Positions 4,540 through 5,307 of a DNA stretch of 5,307 nucleotides are shown piece after piece (within the stretch, counting starts at the first letter, position 1; each line of letters opens with the position of its first letter). Under the pieces are notes generated by a model. The model did no database searches. It was not told where the DNA came from and saw only the letters and a list, made by a program, of their open reading frames with translations. Made by a program: the position numbers and the translations under genes. The stretch is taken from NCBI GenBank assembly GCA_943913625.1, contig CALTYW010000154.1:1-5307 (forward strand), written 5' to 3'. Source of the stretch: an uncultured Campylobacter sp. (GTDB taxonomy: Bacteria; Actinomycetota; Actinomycetes; Mycobacteriales; Mycobacteriaceae).

Positions 4540-5307
4540 ATGAACAACCCCGCACACGCACCTGAGTTCGCACCCACCGTCGCAGGCCACGTCCGGAGCT
4601 TCTCCGGGCGCTCGCCGCAGGATTCGACGGTGAAGAAGTTCTGGACCGGCCTGTCGGCCGCCGTAATGGAGCAGATTGCCGACGACTGGGCCGCCACGCA
4701 AAAGACCTATAAGGCATCGCGCCGCGCAGCCTACTTCTCCGCGGAGTTTTTGCAGGGCCGTGCGCTTTTGAACAACCTGACTAACCTGGGCCTGACCGAA
4801 GAGGCGGAGCGCATCACCCGCGAAAACGGCCACGAGCTCTCGGACGTGCTCGAGGCTGAGCACGACGCCGCGCTCGGCAACGGCGGTCTGGGCCGCCTCG
4901 CCGCCTGCTTCCTCGATTCCGCGGCGGCGCAAGACTACCCGCTGACCGGCTACGGCCTGCTCTACCGCTACGGCCTGTTCCGCCAGCAGTTTGAAGACGG
5001 CTTCCAGGTGGAGCACCCGGACGCGTGGAAGGAGTCCTTCTACCCCTTCATCGTGCGCCGCGGCTCCGAGCAGCGCCGCGTCCAGTTCGACGACATGACC
5101 GTGCGCGCCATCCCCTACGACATGCCGATCACCGGCTACGGCACAAAGAACGTGGGCACCCTGCGACTCTGGGACGCAGCCCCTGTGGCCGACTTCGACT
5201 ACGACGCGTTCAACTCCCAGCGCTTCGCCGACGCGATCCTGGAGCGCGAGGCCGTCCACGACATCACGCGCGTGCTCTACCCCAACGACTCCACCTACGC
5301 CGGCAAG
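4540..5307 (+). CDS. glgP: glycogen/maltodextrin phosphorylase, N-terminal part (runs off right edge)
   Basis: A GT35 phosphorylase that releases glucose-1-phosphate from the non-reducing ends of glycogen or maltodextrins using phosphate and pyridoxal phosphate. The first 256 codons are present, with no stop, out of about 800 usual for the family. Motifs: AYFSAEFLQGRALLNNL (64-80), the highly conserved LGNGGLGRLAACFLDS (112-127), GYGLLYRYGLFRQ (137-149), AIPYDMPITGYG (190-201) followed by NVGTLRLW (204-211), and VLYPNDST (245-252). The PLP lysine and the catalytic C-terminal domain lie beyond the window. The ATG at 4540 gives a start of normal length ahead of the conserved region, and a TACGCT hexamer sits 8 nt upstream. 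Bacterial GlgP and MalP cannot be separated on this part. From memory, C. glutamicum also has a glgP a few genes from gdhA, which would fit a conserved order. Confidence 0.95.
   Translation, partial: MNNPAHAPEFAPTVAGHVRSFSGRSPQDSTVKKFWTGLSAAVMEQIADDWAATQKTYKASRRAAYFSAEFLQGRALLNNLTNLGLTEEAERITRENGHELSDVLEAEHDAALGNGGLGRLAACFLDSAAAQDYPLTGYGLLYRYGLFRQQFEDGFQVEHPDAWKESFYPFIVRRGSEQRRVQFDDMTVRAIPYDMPITGYGTKNVGTLRLWDAAPVADFDYDAFNSQRFADAILEREAVHDITRVLYPNDSTYAGK

Overview
The window is GC-rich (roughly 65% by eye), densely coded DNA. It most likely comes from a Corynebacterium or close relative. The evidence is the GdhA N-terminus, which closely resembles my memory of the C. glutamicum enzyme, the GC-rich third codon positions, and the many start codons that lack a Shine-Dalgarno sequence but have a TAnnnT hexamer 7-8 nt upstream, as expected of leaderless actinobacterial mRNAs. 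No tRNA, rRNA, mobile element, CRISPR array or long non-coding stretch is visible. The species cannot be named from the sequence alone.

Layout. (1) 1-239, minus: the 5' end of gdhA (NADP-type glutamate dehydrogenase), running off the left edge. (2) 240-339: a 100-bp divergent promoter region. gdhA has a good Shine-Dalgarno; glxK on the other side has none. (3) 340-1491, plus: glxK, a complete glycerate kinase of the GlxK family. (4) 1461-1850, minus: an unrecognised 129-residue acidic protein whose 3' end overlaps glxK tail-to-tail by 31 bp. (5) 1851-1874: a very short divergent region with overlapping -10-like hexamers on the two strands. (6) 1875-3218, plus: a 447-residue protein, probably the DUF4921 family, with a GalT-like (HIT superfamily) nucleotidyltransferase active site. 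(7) 3238-4491, plus: an M20-family amidohydrolase/aminoacylase resembling AgaA. (8) 4498-4525: a near-perfect 28-bp palindrome. (9) 4540-5307, plus: the first 256 residues of a glycogen/maltodextrin phosphorylase (glgP), running off the right edge.

How the genes fit together. This is chromosomal core metabolism rather than an accessory island: ammonium assimilation into glutamate (gdhA), entry of glycerate into lower glycolysis (glxK), release of acyl groups from N-acyl amino acids (M20 enzyme) and release of glucose-1-phosphate from glycogen (glgP). The GalT-like protein has a complete predicted metal and nucleophile set but no known substrate. Its position near glgP makes a sugar-nucleotide substrate an attractive but unproven idea.

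The most notable structure is regulatory. Five consecutive genes look leaderless. Three of them (glxK, the GalT-like gene, glgP) share ACCCC at bases +8 to +12 of the coding sequence, and two carry an in-frame 12-bp tandem duplication just after the start. The 28-bp palindrome ends exactly where the candidate glgP -10 hexamer begins, and it is the strongest candidate for an undescribed operator or terminator here. I see no clear evidence of a wholly new multi-gene system.
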